In this document: one piece after another, positions 50,736-60,202 of the stretch
Layout of the letters: every line of letters starts with the position of its first letter
How positions within the stretch are numbered: position 1 is the first letter of the stretch
Assembly: GCF_000482845.1 (NCBI RefSeq)
Contig: NZ_AXWV01000022.1
Span: 1-62,676, forward strand
Origin: Anaerobiospirillum succiniciproducens DSM 6400
Lineage (GTDB): Bacteria > Pseudomonadota > Gammaproteobacteria > Enterobacterales > Succinivibrionaceae
Length of the DNA stretch: 62,676 bases
Reading direction: 5' to 3'
Notes under the pieces: generated by a model
Databases searched by the model: none
The model's input: only the letters and a program-made list of their open reading frames with translations
Told to the model about the DNA's origin: nothing
Position numbers and translations under genes: made by a program

Positions 50736-53069
50736 ATGGGCTTCTCAACTAAGATAGCTTCATCTGATAAAAGCGCAGAGTCATTAGATCAGCGCTTAGT
50801 ATGCTCTGAAGTGCTGCTTGAGCTTAAAAATGTACGCCGTGCATATATGTCCGGAGATTCAGAAGTAGAGGTACTGCACGGCATTAATCTTAGTGTACGT
50901 AAGGGGGAAATGCTGGCCATTATTGGCCCATCAGGCTCAGGCAAATCTACCCTCATGAATATTATTGGCTGTTTGGATACCCCAAGCTCAGGCAATTACT
51001 TTGTTATGGGTAAAGATACCCACAATATGTTGCATGATGAGCTCACTTCCTTACGCCGTGACTTCTTTGGGTTTATCTTCCAGCGCTACCACTTACTTGG
51101 TCATTTATGTGCACGAGAGAATGTACAAGTTCCATCGGTTTATGCAGGTGTTCCTAAGAAAAAGCGTGATGAGCGGGCGCTTAAGCTCCTTGAGGATTTA
51201 GGTCTTTCACATCGCTCTGAGTATCGTCCTGCGCAGCTTTCAGGCGGTCAGCAACAGCGTGTCTCGATTGCAAGAGCACTGATGAATGGTGGCCGTATTA
51301 TTTTGGCCGATGAGCCTACAGGTGCGCTTGATTCAAAGTCAGGCCGTGATGTGATGAACACCTTGCAAGAGCTCAACTCACAAGGCCATACCGTCATCAT
51401 AGTTACTCACGATCCACGCATCGCCGCTTGTGCCAAGCGAGTTATCTCCATTGAAGATGGCAATATCACATCCGATGTCATCAATGAACATCCTGCCAAG
51501 TTTGAGCTGCATATGGATGGCTCCAATGAAGACACACAAGCATGCAAGCAAGTCTCAAGTCATGATGAGTCAAGCGCCAATGCACAAGGCGGCAATCCAA
51601 CAAGCATCCATGAACCGCAAACCCATGCTCCTGTCATGCATGAGGCAAGTATTGCTCCTAGCATGCATGCGTCAAGTCATGATCCTAGCAAGCATGCGTC
51701 CAGTCATGATCGTAGCATGCATGCGTCAAGTCATGACGAGAGCAATGAGCAATACACCAGAGTAGCTACCAACACCACTGCAGCTACAACAAGCACGAGT
51801 AGTCAAGAGACTGCAGATACTCTATTTGCTTATGGCTATAAAGGTAATCCATGGCTCTTTAAGTTGCATGCTTATACAGACAGATTCAAAGAGGCCTTTG
51901 TGATGGCCTATAGAGCCATGCTGTCTAATCGTATGCGTACCTTGCTGACCATGCTTGGTATTATCATTGGCATTATGGCCGTGGTAACAGTGGTGGCGCT
52001 AGCACGTGGTGCATCAGAGCAGATTATTTCCAACATTGCAGCTATGGGCACTAACACCATTACTGTCTATCCAGGACAAAGAATGGGTGATGTTAGAAGA
52101 GGACGCATACAGACGCTGACACCGCGTGACTTAAATGCACTGCAAGGACAGCCATTTGTCGATTCGGTATCGGCCACGGTGCAAACCAATGCCTTGCTTA
52201 GACGTGGACAAAAAGAGGCCAATGCCACGATTCAAGGTGTCTCAAGTGAGATGTTTAGGGTCTATGGTTTAGAGCTCAAAAAAGGACGCTTGTTTAACGA
52301 GATAGAGCTTAAGAGTAACGCTCAGGTTGGTGTGATTGACGATAACACTGCCAAGCTTTTCTTTGCTACTGAAGACCCACTTGGGAAGACCATCATTATT
52401 GGCAAGGTGGTAATTAGAGTTATTGGAGTACTAGCAAAGAGTGACTCTTGGGTAATTCGTGGCACTAATCCAACAGTGTTCGTACCATATACATCGGTAA
52501 TGACGCGCTTAGTAAACCAAAACTATTTGTCGTCTATCGTGCTTAGAATTAACGATGGCTTTGCAGCACCAGTGGCAGAGAATGCCATCAAGTCTATCTT
52601 GGTGACACGTCATGGTAGAGAAGACTTCTTTATGCAATCATCAGATACCATTATGAAGTCAATTGAAAATGCTACCCGTACCTTCACCTTAATGATCTCG
52701 GCTATTGCTGTTATTTCTTTGGTGGTGGGCGGTATTGGTGTTATGAACATCATGCTCGTATCAGTAACTGAGCGTACCAAAGAAATTGGTATTCGTATGG
52801 CTGTGGGCGCAGGACGTGGAGACATCCTCTCGCAATTTTTAATTGAGGCGGTGATGGTATGTCTCATTGGTGGTCTCTTAGGCGTAGTCCTGTCATATAT
52901 TGCAGGCCACCTCATCATGCACTTTGCGCCAAACATAGTACTGTCATACTCACTAACATCAGTTATAGCTGCAGTAATGACCTCATCAGTAATTGGTATT
53001 GTCTTTGGCTTTATGCCAGCACGCTCGGCATCAAGACTCAATCCAATTGATGCCTTAGCCCGCGAGTAA
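50736..53069 (+). CDS. macB: macrolide/toxin ABC exporter with a His/Ser repeat linker
   Basis: The 777-residue protein has an ATPase domain (Walker A GPSGSGKST at 64-72, LSGGQQQRVS near 168, Walker B IILADEPTG near 188) and a four-helix MacB permease with a large periplasmic domain (first helix near 400; LMISAIAVISLVVGGIGVMN and NPIDALARE at the end). E. coli MacB has about 648 residues. The excess lies in the cytoplasmic linker at about 250-375, rich in His, Ser, Asp and Thr, including three copies of a nine-residue SMHASSHDP unit. It should pump macrolides, enterotoxin-like peptides or precursors from the periplasm through MacA and an outer-membrane channel. SD is GGAG. Confidence 0.93.
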   Translation: MGFSTKIASSDKSAESLDQRLVCSEVLLELKNVRRAYMSGDSEVEVLHGINLSVRKGEMLAIIGPSGSGKSTLMNIIGCLDTPSSGNYFVMGKDTHNMLHDELTSLRRDFFGFIFQRYHLLGHLCARENVQVPSVYAGVPKKKRDERALKLLEDLGLSHRSEYRPAQLSGGQQQRVSIARALMNGGRIILADEPTGALDSKSGRDVMNTLQELNSQGHTVIIVTHDPRIAACAKRVISIEDGNITSDVINEHPAKFELHMDGSNEDTQACKQVSSHDESSANAQGGNPTSIHEPQTHAPVMHEASIAPSMHASSHDPSKHASSHDRSMHASSHDESNEQYTRVATNTTAATTSTSSQETADTLFAYGYKGNPWLFKLHAYTDRFKEAFVMAYRAMLSNRMRTLLTMLGIIIGIMAVVTVVALARGASEQIISNIAAMGTNTITVYPGQRMGDVRRGRIQTLTPRDLNALQGQPFVDSVSATVQTNALLRRGQKEANATIQGVSSEMFRVYGLELKKGRLFNEIELKSNAQVGVIDDNTAKLFFATEDPLGKTIIIGKVVIRVIGVLAKSDSWVIRGTNPTVFVPYTSVMTRLVNQNYLSSIVLRINDGFAAPVAENAIKSILVTRHGREDFFMQSSDTIMKSIENATRTFTLMISAIAVISLVVGGIGVMNIMLVSVTERTKEIGIRMAVGAGRGDILSQFLIEAVMVCLIGGLLGVVLSYIAGHLIMHFAPNIVLSYSLTSVIAAVMTSSVIGIVFGFMPARSASRLNPIDALARE
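51660..51740 (+). repeat. 27-bp in-frame repeat in macB, three copies
   Basis: Three units of 27 bp, each AGC(A/T)(T/A)GCATGCGTC(A/C)AGTCATGA, encode S-(M/K)-HASSHD-(P/R/E). They lie in the linker between the ATPase and permease domains. Because 27 is a multiple of three, copy changes keep the frame. Confidence 0.93.
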
Positions 53070-53105
53070 CACTAACTCAAGATCAAGCAAGAATGATCTA
53101 ATCAA

Positions 53106-53181
53106 ACTAGCTACTCCGCTCATAGAGAAGGCTCTGCATTCTGACTAGCTACTCCGCTCATAGAGAAGGCTCTCCATGAGC
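53106..53181. repeat. 38-bp direct repeat, two copies
   Basis: ACTAGCTACTCCGCTCATAG starts at 53106 and 53144. It lies just after macB. The remaining spacer to 53618 holds degenerate TATGA/CTTG words (about 53215-53270), the hairpin at 53341, and no gene. Confidence 0.93.
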
Positions 53182-53340
53182 GTAGTATGCACTGAGTACG
53201 CTCTTGCCCTGAGATTGATATGACCTTGCTATGAGCTGGGTATGATCTTGGTTTGAGTTTGGTATGAGCGCGGGCCTCGGAGCTTAAGAGCTTAAGTTAA
53301 GACTTTGAGATACCCTCTGTAACAGAAAGTGTCACTACTA

Positions 53341-53374
53341 AAAGCTACAGTTTCTCATTAAGTGTGGCTTTTTC
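53341..53374 (+). terminator. probable intrinsic terminator after macB
   Basis: AAAGCTACA pairs with TGTGGCTTT (one T-G pair) and is followed by TTTTT. It is about 270 nt after the macB stop. Confidence 0.6.
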
Positions 53375-53618
53375 GTGTCTGTAATGGCTATAAAAAATCA
53401 CAAGAAAGATCTTTTGGGCTCAATCGATTAGAATAATAGGATGCTCTCGATCTTGTACTAGCTCTGACTGACGTGTTGCAGTCTTGGCAGATGAAGATTT
53501 TCAAAGGTTAACTAGGCTTGGGCAATCTAGAAGGCTTACTTTTAGTAAACTTTGATGCAATAAGATGCTGATACGCTTAGGTGTTTATCATTAATTTTGG
53601 CTAACAGGAAGGAAGCAA

Positions 53619-54905
53619 ATGCAAAAGGGTGATGTTAAAGCTCTGGAGTTGAAGGTTCAGGAAGATGATTTACTCAAGCAGTTTGTAGGACTGTTAGACT
53701 ACGACACCCGTGCTGACTTTACTAGCCAAGACAAGCCATCAAGTGCTGGTCAGCTGCGTTTAGGCGCTCACTTATTAAGCCGTCTTTCTAAGCTTAAGTT
53801 AAAGCCTATTCAGACTAAAGAGGGTGTGATCATCACCCGTATTCCAGCTACCAATGGCTACGAGAATAAAGAGAAGCTCTGTTTACTTGCTCACTTAGAT
53901 ACCGCTCCTGATGCTTCATCAGATGGTGTAAAGCCTTCTTTAGTTACTGCTTATAAAGGCGAGGGTATTGAGCTTGATAGCGGTGCCATTATCGATCACA
54001 ACATTTCACCAGAGCTTGCCAACCACTTAGGCGAAGACATTGTTGTAACCGATGGCACTACTTTATTAGGCGGTGACGATAAGGCAGGTATTGCTGTGCT
54101 CATGCACTTAGCTGAGCGTCTTGCCGATGATCGTATTGTTCACGGCCCAATCACCATTATCTTCTCAGTTGATGAGGAGATTGGCAGATCTACTAAGTAC
54201 CTGGATATTGAGACTATTGACTGTGACTTTGCTGTAACCATCGACGGTTGCGAGCGTGGCGAGTTAGACATTGCTACTTTCAATGCTGAAGGTGCCAAGA
54301 TCATTTTCCATGGCAAGGTAGTACATACTGCAGTTGCTTACGGCAAGATGAAGAACGCCATCAAAATGATGACTGACTTTATCGACCTTATGCCTCACGA
54401 GGAGTCTCCTGAGACTACTAAAGATGAGCAAGGCTTCTACCACGTGCATGATGCCATGGGTAATGTAGAGCAAGCTGAACTAATGATGATTTTAAGAGAC
54501 TTTGAAAAGGAAGGCTTAGAGCGTCGTCATGCCTTTGTTGAGCAGGCTGTAGATAAGATTAACGAGAAGTATGGCCAAGGTTCCTGTGAGGCAATCTTTG
54601 TTAAGCAGTACGAGAACATGGAGACTGTACTTAAAGAGTCACCTGCCATCGTAAACTACTGCCGTGCTGCATTTGATCGTGCCAATATCAAGCTTACTGA
54701 GATGAAGGTGCGTGGCGGTACCGATGGTGCTAACTTAAGCTGCCGTGGTCTGCCATGTCCAAATATCTTCGCCGGCCCTCTTAACTGCCACGGTATTTAC
54801 GAGTGCCTGCCAGTGCCTTCACTGCATGCAAGCTTTGAGGTAACCAAGGCTTTAGTTGAGTTAGTGGCTTTAGGCCAAGACGACAAATCTCAAAAGTCAG
54901 AGTAA
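53619..54905 (+). CDS. pepT: peptidase T (aminotripeptidase)
   Basis: The 428-residue zinc peptidase of family M20B removes N-terminal residues from tripeptides. LLAHLDTAPDASSDGVKP has the first metal His and Asp, DGTTLLGGDDKAGIAVLM the bridging Asp, FSVDEEIG the catalytic and metal-binding Glu pair, VTIDGCERG the next ligand region, and GGTDGANLSCRGLPCPNIF the substrate-binding part. HASFEVTKALVELV near the end carries the last His. Length is slightly over E. coli PepT (408). The N-terminal extension is polar. SD AGGAAGGA is strong. The enzyme is cytoplasmic and appears monocistronic. Confidence 0.96.
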   Translation: MQKGDVKALELKVQEDDLLKQFVGLLDYDTRADFTSQDKPSSAGQLRLGAHLLSRLSKLKLKPIQTKEGVIITRIPATNGYENKEKLCLLAHLDTAPDASSDGVKPSLVTAYKGEGIELDSGAIIDHNISPELANHLGEDIVVTDGTTLLGGDDKAGIAVLMHLAERLADDRIVHGPITIIFSVDEEIGRSTKYLDIETIDCDFAVTIDGCERGELDIATFNAEGAKIIFHGKVVHTAVAYGKMKNAIKMMTDFIDLMPHEESPETTKDEQGFYHVHDAMGNVEQAELMMILRDFEKEGLERRHAFVEQAVDKINEKYGQGSCEAIFVKQYENMETVLKESPAIVNYCRAAFDRANIKLTEMKVRGGTDGANLSCRGLPCPNIFAGPLNCHGIYECLPVPSLHASFEVTKALVELVALGQDDKSQKSE

Positions 54906-55154
54906 TAAATACTAAAGGTAAGGTAAGCCTAAACTTTTAGTACAGACTAGCCCACTACCATGCAAAAGCGTGCGAAGCTGGGCTAGCTTAAAACACTTTC
55001 TTTTCTTGTGATGTACTCAGGCACAAGCTGTTAATGTGACTAGCTTGTAATAAGTTAGTAGGCAGCGCCTGATGCAATGCCCATAAGCAAAGGTGGGAAC
55101 CTCATGCATGCGCTTGAGGGATCATAAGTAGTAGCTGTTCACGGATATATAAGC

Positions 55155-56195
55155 ATGGCAACAATCTTTTTAACCGGTTCTCAAGGACAAGTTGGAACTG
55201 AGATTGAGTTTGAGCTACTCAAGAAAGGACATAAGGTTGTCTCAGCTAATCACAGTACTTTAGATATCACCAATAAAGATTTTGTGCTCAGTGCTATTGA
55301 AGAGAGCCAAGCTGATCTGATTATCAATGCAGCATCCTTTACTAACGTAGAGAAGTCTGAAGAAGAAATTGCTCAGGCTTATAACGTTAATGCCATTGGT
55401 GCAAGAAATCTTTCTATTGCAGCTCACGCCAATGACATCCCGCTTATCCATATTTCAACTGACTACGTCTTTGATGATGATAAGAACTACCCTCATAATG
55501 AAGATGACGCAGTAAACTCTGAGTGCATTTATGGCAAGAGCAAGATTGAGGGTGAGACCTATGTACAAAACTCTTTGTGCAAGTACATCATTTTAAGAAG
55601 CTCATGGATATTCGGTAGATTTGGCAGCAACTTTGTAAAGGCCATGCTGACCATGGCACAAGAGCAAACTGAGATTGCTGTAGTGTGCGATCAATTAGGT
55701 AATCCAACGCCAGCCCAATCTTTAGCAGACTGTATTGCCAAGATTGCAGATAGACTTCTTGATGACAAAGACTTTAATGAGTGGGGCATTTATCACTACT
55801 GTGGCTTTGACGCAGTTACCTGGGATCAGTTTGCTAGAGTTATCTTCGATCATGCAATCAAGATGCAGGCTATCCCTCATGAGGTCTCGGTTGTGCCAAT
55901 CAGTAGTCAAGAGTTTAAGTCCAAAGCCAAGCGTCCATTTGATAGCCGCCTTAGCTGTGAAAAGATTAAAGAGGTCTTTGCTATTGAACCTCCATTATGG
56001 GAAGCCTATTTACCAGCAGTAATCGAAAGCTATCAGCGTGAACGTCAAGGACTGAGTCCTATTGATAACTACGACCATAAGTTCAGCACCATTGCTCCAA
56101 TCTTCCATGACCAAGAATCTCTCGAAAAACTCTGGTCAGAACAACAAAATAGCAACGAAGTAGAGCAGGTTGCAGAGGCAGACGAAGCTAAGTAG
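55155..56195 (+). CDS. rfbD: dTDP-4-dehydrorhamnose reductase
   Basis: The 346-residue short-chain dehydrogenase of the RmlD type begins with FLTGSQGQVGTEIEFEL (NADPH glycine motif), has INAASFTNVEKSE, HISTDYVFDD, and YGKSKIEGE with the catalytic Tyr and Lys. It should reduce dTDP-4-keto-rhamnose to dTDP-L-rhamnose for surface polysaccharide. The other rml genes are not in the window. The C-terminal 45 residues extend beyond the usual length and are rich in Gln and Glu. The SD is weak (CGGA). A long hairpin terminator follows. Confidence 0.88.
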   Translation: MATIFLTGSQGQVGTEIEFELLKKGHKVVSANHSTLDITNKDFVLSAIEESQADLIINAASFTNVEKSEEEIAQAYNVNAIGARNLSIAAHANDIPLIHISTDYVFDDDKNYPHNEDDAVNSECIYGKSKIEGETYVQNSLCKYIILRSSWIFGRFGSNFVKAMLTMAQEQTEIAVVCDQLGNPTPAQSLADCIAKIADRLLDDKDFNEWGIYHYCGFDAVTWDQFARVIFDHAIKMQAIPHEVSVVPISSQEFKSKAKRPFDSRLSCEKIKEVFAIEPPLWEAYLPAVIESYQRERQGLSPIDNYDHKFSTIAPIFHDQESLEKLWSEQQNSNEVEQVAEADEAK

Positions 56196-56263
56196 CCAAC
56201 AAGCACTTTAAGTATTTGAAAAAAAGCAATCACGACAATTTACTTAAGATTGCTCCATAACAG

Positions 56264-56316
56264 CGGTCTGACGCCTTGGTTCAGGATAATCCTAATACCT
56301 CAGCTCAGACCGTTTT
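56264..56316 (+). terminator. intrinsic terminator of rfbD, long structured hairpin
   Basis: CGGTCTGA (56264-56271) pairs with TCAGACCG (56305-56312) and is followed by TTTT. Inside, GGT/ACC and AGGAT/ATCCT extend the structure. Confidence 0.75.
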
Positions 56317-56442
56317 GCATTGTTATAAGACCATTCTAAGTTCTAGCTATAGAAAAACAGCAATAATGCAACTAACGCTTTTGTTTAAGGCAAAGCAAGC
56401 TGTGGTGAACAGTGGATGTATTGGTTTTCCAAAGGAGTGAAC

Positions 56443-57960
56443 ATGCTAAATAAAGGCAAGGCAACCGCTAGCAAAGCAGCATTACTCTTAAGTAGTGTTT
56501 TGCTTAGCTCATGTTCAATTATGGAAACTGAGTACCAAGAGCAACTTAAAGCGCCTGCAAGCTACGGCAGCATCAATAATGAGGTATCAGCCATTGCTAA
56601 AGGAGAGCGGGCGCTGACAGGCGAGTCCGAGCAGTCAAATCTTGAATATGACTTTTATAAAGGTTTTGGCGATGACAAGCTCACCATGATGATTGAGACG
56701 GTGCTTGCCAATAATTACGAGCTCATTACTGCATATAACAACCTTAGAAGTGCCGAGCTTGCTCTGCAGCTTACGAATACCAATTATCATCCTGATGCAT
56801 CAGCATCTCTAGGAGCTTCTGCAACTAAGGATTTAAGTCAGAGCTCGAAAACTATGGAAGGCTCGAATAGCAGTCTTTCACTTTCATATGAGTTAGATCT
56901 CTTTGGCAGATTGAGCGCTCAGTCTCGTTCCTCTTATGAGAGATTCAAGGCAAGTGCGTATGATTACCAAGCCATGCGTTTAACCATTATTGAACGTACG
57001 GCTGAGTATTACTGGAATTATGTGTATGCCATAGAGAATCTTAAGTTGGCCAAAGAGCAGCTAGCCACATCTCAAAAGCGCTTAGAGCTCATTAGTGAGA
57101 TGCTTAAGCAGGGCGCTGCTGATGGTCTTGAGTATGATCAAGCCATGGTCAATCACAAGATCAACGAACAAGCTGTTTATAACGCTGCATATTCACTTAC
57201 CGCAGCACGTAATGCGCTTAATGCCTTAGCCTCGCGTTTTACAGAGATTGACGCAGAAAAAGACATAAAAGCTGATGCCTTGTACTCAGCTGCCAAGGTA
57301 AAAGTAGCTACCGTTATTCCATCAGCTTTATTAAAGCAGAGACCAGACTTGAGGTCATATGAGTCTAAGTTGAGAGCAGCCTATGCTGATACAGATGAAG
57401 CCACTAGCAACTTTTATCCGCAGTTTAATATCTCTGCACGACTTAACAGTGCTGACTCTACTTCATTAACTAGATTCTTTACCGATCCCGTCGGTGCCCT
57501 TGGTGCTGTGATTACCTTTCCTTTCTTGAACTTCAATCAGCTCTCTATACAAAGGGAGGGAACATTGGTGAAAAAGGATCAGGCTCGACTAGACTTTGCC
57601 AATGGCTTTATTACAGCGGTAAAAGAAGTTTCAGACAGAATTAATGAGCTGAGCAATCAAGACTTGCTCTTTAACAGCTACAAACAGGAATTAGAACTCA
57701 CCGAACGTAATTACCAGCGCATAGAAGAGCGCTATCGTTTAGGTGGAGCATCCTTAAGTGAGCTCTTAGATGCTGCAGACAGTCTCCGTAGTGCCAAGAA
57801 CAAGAACCTTATGGCTCACAAAGATCTGTTAATTGCCACTATCAAACTCATGACTGCAGTAGGCGGCGGTACCTTTGAGAATCAACTACAGGACACCATC
57901 AACCCTCAACAAACTTTAAATGCCGCCCAAAAAGTACACGACACTACAGCCCAAAGATAA
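56443..57960 (+). CDS. outer-membrane efflux lipoprotein (NodT/TolC family)
   Basis: The 505-residue protein has a lipoprotein signal ending in LLSSCS (lipobox Cys about residue 23) and the NodT-type outer-membrane factor: YDFYKGFGDDKLTMMIETVL, YELDLFGRLSAQSRSSYERF, a first coiled-coil repeat, the internal KQRPDLRSYESKLRAAYADT and FTDPVGALGAVITFPFLNF, and the second repeat ending ERYRLGGASLSELLDAADSL. It would form the trimeric channel-tunnel for an efflux pump. Located 3.4 kb after macAB on the same strand, it is the likely partner of MacAB, inferred from neighbourhood. I chose ATG 56443 (AAAGGAGTGAAC upstream), which fits the signal peptide. Confidence 0.9.
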   Translation: MLNKGKATASKAALLLSSVLLSSCSIMETEYQEQLKAPASYGSINNEVSAIAKGERALTGESEQSNLEYDFYKGFGDDKLTMMIETVLANNYELITAYNNLRSAELALQLTNTNYHPDASASLGASATKDLSQSSKTMEGSNSSLSLSYELDLFGRLSAQSRSSYERFKASAYDYQAMRLTIIERTAEYYWNYVYAIENLKLAKEQLATSQKRLELISEMLKQGAADGLEYDQAMVNHKINEQAVYNAAYSLTAARNALNALASRFTEIDAEKDIKADALYSAAKVKVATVIPSALLKQRPDLRSYESKLRAAYADTDEATSNFYPQFNISARLNSADSTSLTRFFTDPVGALGAVITFPFLNFNQLSIQREGTLVKKDQARLDFANGFITAVKEVSDRINELSNQDLLFNSYKQELELTERNYQRIEERYRLGGASLSELLDAADSLRSAKNKNLMAHKDLLIATIKLMTAVGGGTFENQLQDTINPQQTLNAAQKVHDTTAQR

Positions 57961-57977
57961 ACAAGCTCTATAAAAAG

Positions 57978-58119
57978 ACTTACAAAGCACCAACATGTGT
58001 GTCGATGTAAGCGAAAAATAAAGAGTTACAAAGCACTAACATGTGCGTGACTGTGAGCTAAAAATAAAGAGTTACAAAGTAGCAATATGTGTGTGCAGAT
58101 GTGAGTTAAAAATAAAGAG
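57978..58119. repeat. 46-bp tandem repeat, three copies
   Basis: TTACAAAG words begin units at 57980, 58026 and 58072, 46 bp apart; each unit also has AACATGTG-GTG and ends in AAAAATAAAG. They immediately follow the efflux-protein gene. Confidence 0.93.
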
Positions 58120-58586
58120 TTTCGACATCAAAAATCGTGCACTCTTGTGCCCAAGTTGTGACAGCCATGGAACATAAATGTGCAACCAGGGAACTTTAGA
58201 CAGTCAAAAGCATTTTTATTGACATTAAAAAGGCGTTGCTGTCATGAATGATGTCAAAAATTTGCGTTACATCACAAATTTTTATGGAACCCCACGAAAC
58301 TTGATTGTATACAAGATACAAACTTGATGTATAAGCCGTTTATAGCCATGCTAAACGTAATTTGCTTTGTAAGATTTGGCTAAAATCTACGTTAAACCGA
58401 TGGTTGTCATACAAGCATCAATGGCCATTTATGGCAATAATGTTTGTGTATATAAGCGGCGCTTAAGTACCTTTAAATCCCAAATATAAGCGGTTTATGT
58501 AATAGTTGGTTTTGAAACCATGCTCGTGAATTTAAACGCTATGTCACTCAATTGGTCATAGTGGCAAATTTTTCTTTCAATAGTGG
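58120..58586. other. upstream region of the porin gene with repeated motifs
   Basis: TATAAGC(C/G)G(T/C)(T/G)(T/C)TA occurs three times (58330-58344, 58451-58465, 58485-58499). AAATTTG (58258-58264) and CAAATTT (58275-58281) form an inverted repeat overlapping a TCACA half-site. These may be regulator sites. No gene was found. Confidence 0.4.
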
Positions 58587-58618
58587 TATAGTGTCTCACG
58601 TGAACAGAACACGTTCAC
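58587..58618 (+). promoter_or_regulatory. porin -10 element and 5'-terminal hairpin
   Basis: TATAGT (58587-58592) is a good -10 element; no convincing -35 lies upstream. A GTGAAC (58600-58605) / GTTCAC (58613-58618) inverted repeat would sit at the very 5' end of the transcript, where hairpins stabilise abundant mRNAs. Confidence 0.5.
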
Positions 58619-58656
58619 ACTTTCTTTTTATAAGATAATTGGGATAGATAAAAATT

Positions 58657-59856
58657 ATGAAGAAGTCATTTTTAGCTTTAGCTGTTGCTGCTTTAGCTGC
58701 TACTTCAATTTCAACCGCTTCTGCCGCTACCGTTTATGACAAGGACGGCACCTCTTTAGCTGTTTACGGCCGTGTTCAGTCAGTTCTGTACTCCGACAAG
58801 GCTGGCGTTTCTTTCGATAACCGCGATGGTAAGGGTGTTGATGAGAACGCAACTGTCAAGACTTCTGGTCGTCTTGGCGTAGACATGCGTACCCAGGTTT
58901 ACGGCGACATCGCTGCTTTTGCTAAGATGGAGTGGGACGCTGCTGACGGCGACGAAAAGGATTCATTCTCAGCTCGTTACCTCTGGGTTGGCTTAGACTT
59001 CGCTCAGGCTGGTCAGGTTAAGTTTGGTCGTTTCGAGCCTGCTATCAAGTACGCTATCAGCCAGACCGATATTTTCGACGACTGGGGTTGCAATGGCTTA
59101 GCTGGTAACGATGACAAGCGTAAGTCCATGTTACAGTACAGCTGGGCAGGCTATGGCTTTGATGCTATCGTTTCCTACGGTTTCGCTAACGAAGGTGAGC
59201 ACGTAGATGGTGCCTACGGCTTAAAGAATGCACAGGGCGAGATTACTGAGTCTGCTGACTTAGACTACAGCGTATCTTTAGCTGCTGGCTACACCTCTCC
59301 AGATGTTGTATTTGGTCCAATCGCTGTTCGCGCTGGTTACGAGAAGGTTGAGTTTGCAGATTCAACCGCTAACAAGATTGGCAACAATCACTTCTATGAT
59401 TCATACAATCAGTATGCAATCGGCTTATCATGGGGTTCCTTAAACTTAGGTCCTTATGTTGGTGCTGTTTACCACGAGCGTGAGTTTGACGTAAATGGTA
59501 TCGGTGCAAACGATAAGAGCTACAACACCTCTGTAACTGGCTATGAGTTTGTAGTTGGCTACTCATTTGCTAACGGCATTTCTGCACGTACTGGCTACTT
59601 AGTCCAGGAATATAAGGATGACGCTGATAAGGCTGAGGCTAAGACCGTTCCTGTATATGTAAACTGGCAGCTCAACCCACAGGTAAACGTATGGGCTGAG
59701 GCACGTTTCGACGCTGGCACTGATGACTCCAAGGATGCAAATGGCAAGAACTTCCAGGTTCTCACTGGCGGCGAGCCTCAGCCTGATGGCACTATCAAGG
59801 GCGGTGTGAAGTTCGACGAGAACGTATTCTCCGCTGGTATCCGTTATCAGTTCTAA
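58657..59856 (+). CDS. general porin, OmpC/OmpF-like
   Basis: The 399-residue protein has a typical signal peptide (MKKSFLALAVAALAATSIST, cleaved after ASA), beta-barrel start VYDKDGTSLAVYGRVQSVLY and SGRLGVDMRTQVYGDIAAFA, and ends VFSAGIRYQF with the terminal Phe needed for outer-membrane insertion. Strands alternate with hydrophilic loops, as in 16-strand trimeric porins. FGRFEPAIKYAISQTDIFDDWG resembles the loop-3 constriction region. It would let small solutes diffuse. Codons are strongly biased to a few choices (GCT, GGT), suggesting high expression. It starts after a hairpin-capped leader and ends far from a strong terminator. Confidence 0.96.
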   Translation: MKKSFLALAVAALAATSISTASAATVYDKDGTSLAVYGRVQSVLYSDKAGVSFDNRDGKGVDENATVKTSGRLGVDMRTQVYGDIAAFAKMEWDAADGDEKDSFSARYLWVGLDFAQAGQVKFGRFEPAIKYAISQTDIFDDWGCNGLAGNDDKRKSMLQYSWAGYGFDAIVSYGFANEGEHVDGAYGLKNAQGEITESADLDYSVSLAAGYTSPDVVFGPIAVRAGYEKVEFADSTANKIGNNHFYDSYNQYAIGLSWGSLNLGPYVGAVYHEREFDVNGIGANDKSYNTSVTGYEFVVGYSFANGISARTGYLVQEYKDDADKAEAKTVPVYVNWQLNPQVNVWAEARFDAGTDDSKDANGKNFQVLTGGEPQPDGTIKGGVKFDENVFSAGIRYQF

Positions 59857-60170
59857 TAACAGGTCGGTTTAAGCCGATTTGTTAAAACGGTCTGTGTTAC
59901 AGACTGTCCTTAAGGTTTATCAACGAAAACCTATGGAGCAGCAGACTATACCCCTGCTGCTCATTAAGAAACGATTAATACAGGGCGAGCTACTTAGCAT
60001 TGCTCAATGCTTGCCGCGACTAGATCGCATTCTCTATCCCAACAAGCAGGGTGACGACTCGTGCCAGGGATGGAATTGAGCGTAAATGCTATGTCATTGC
60101 CATCCATGGCGCAATAGCACTGCTAGGCAGTGCAAACCCTGTATTTTAGTGGTCTAGATGATGTCCTTAA
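59857..60170 (+). other. porin 3' region, possible small RNA
   Basis: Between the stop and the terminator are at least two stable hairpins: ACGGTCTGT/ACAGACTGT (59887-59907) and GAGCAGCA/TGCTGCTC (about 59936-59962). A 66-codon frame here starts from TTG without an SD and is not convincing. A 3'-derived or independent small RNA is possible. Confidence 0.4.
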
Positions 60171-60202
60171 AAAATAAAACAGACTTCGGTCTGTTTTATT
60201 TT
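60171..60202 (+). terminator. strong intrinsic terminator, 14-bp stem with TTCG loop
   Basis: AAAATAAAACAGAC and GTCTGTTTTATTTT pair perfectly around TTCG. The A and T runs make it active in both directions. It is 315 nt after the porin stop. Confidence 0.95.

Noticed and set aside
59879..60079. 66-residue frame after the porin
   Set aside because: TTG start without SD, lies across stable hairpins; better explained as 3' UTR or small RNA.
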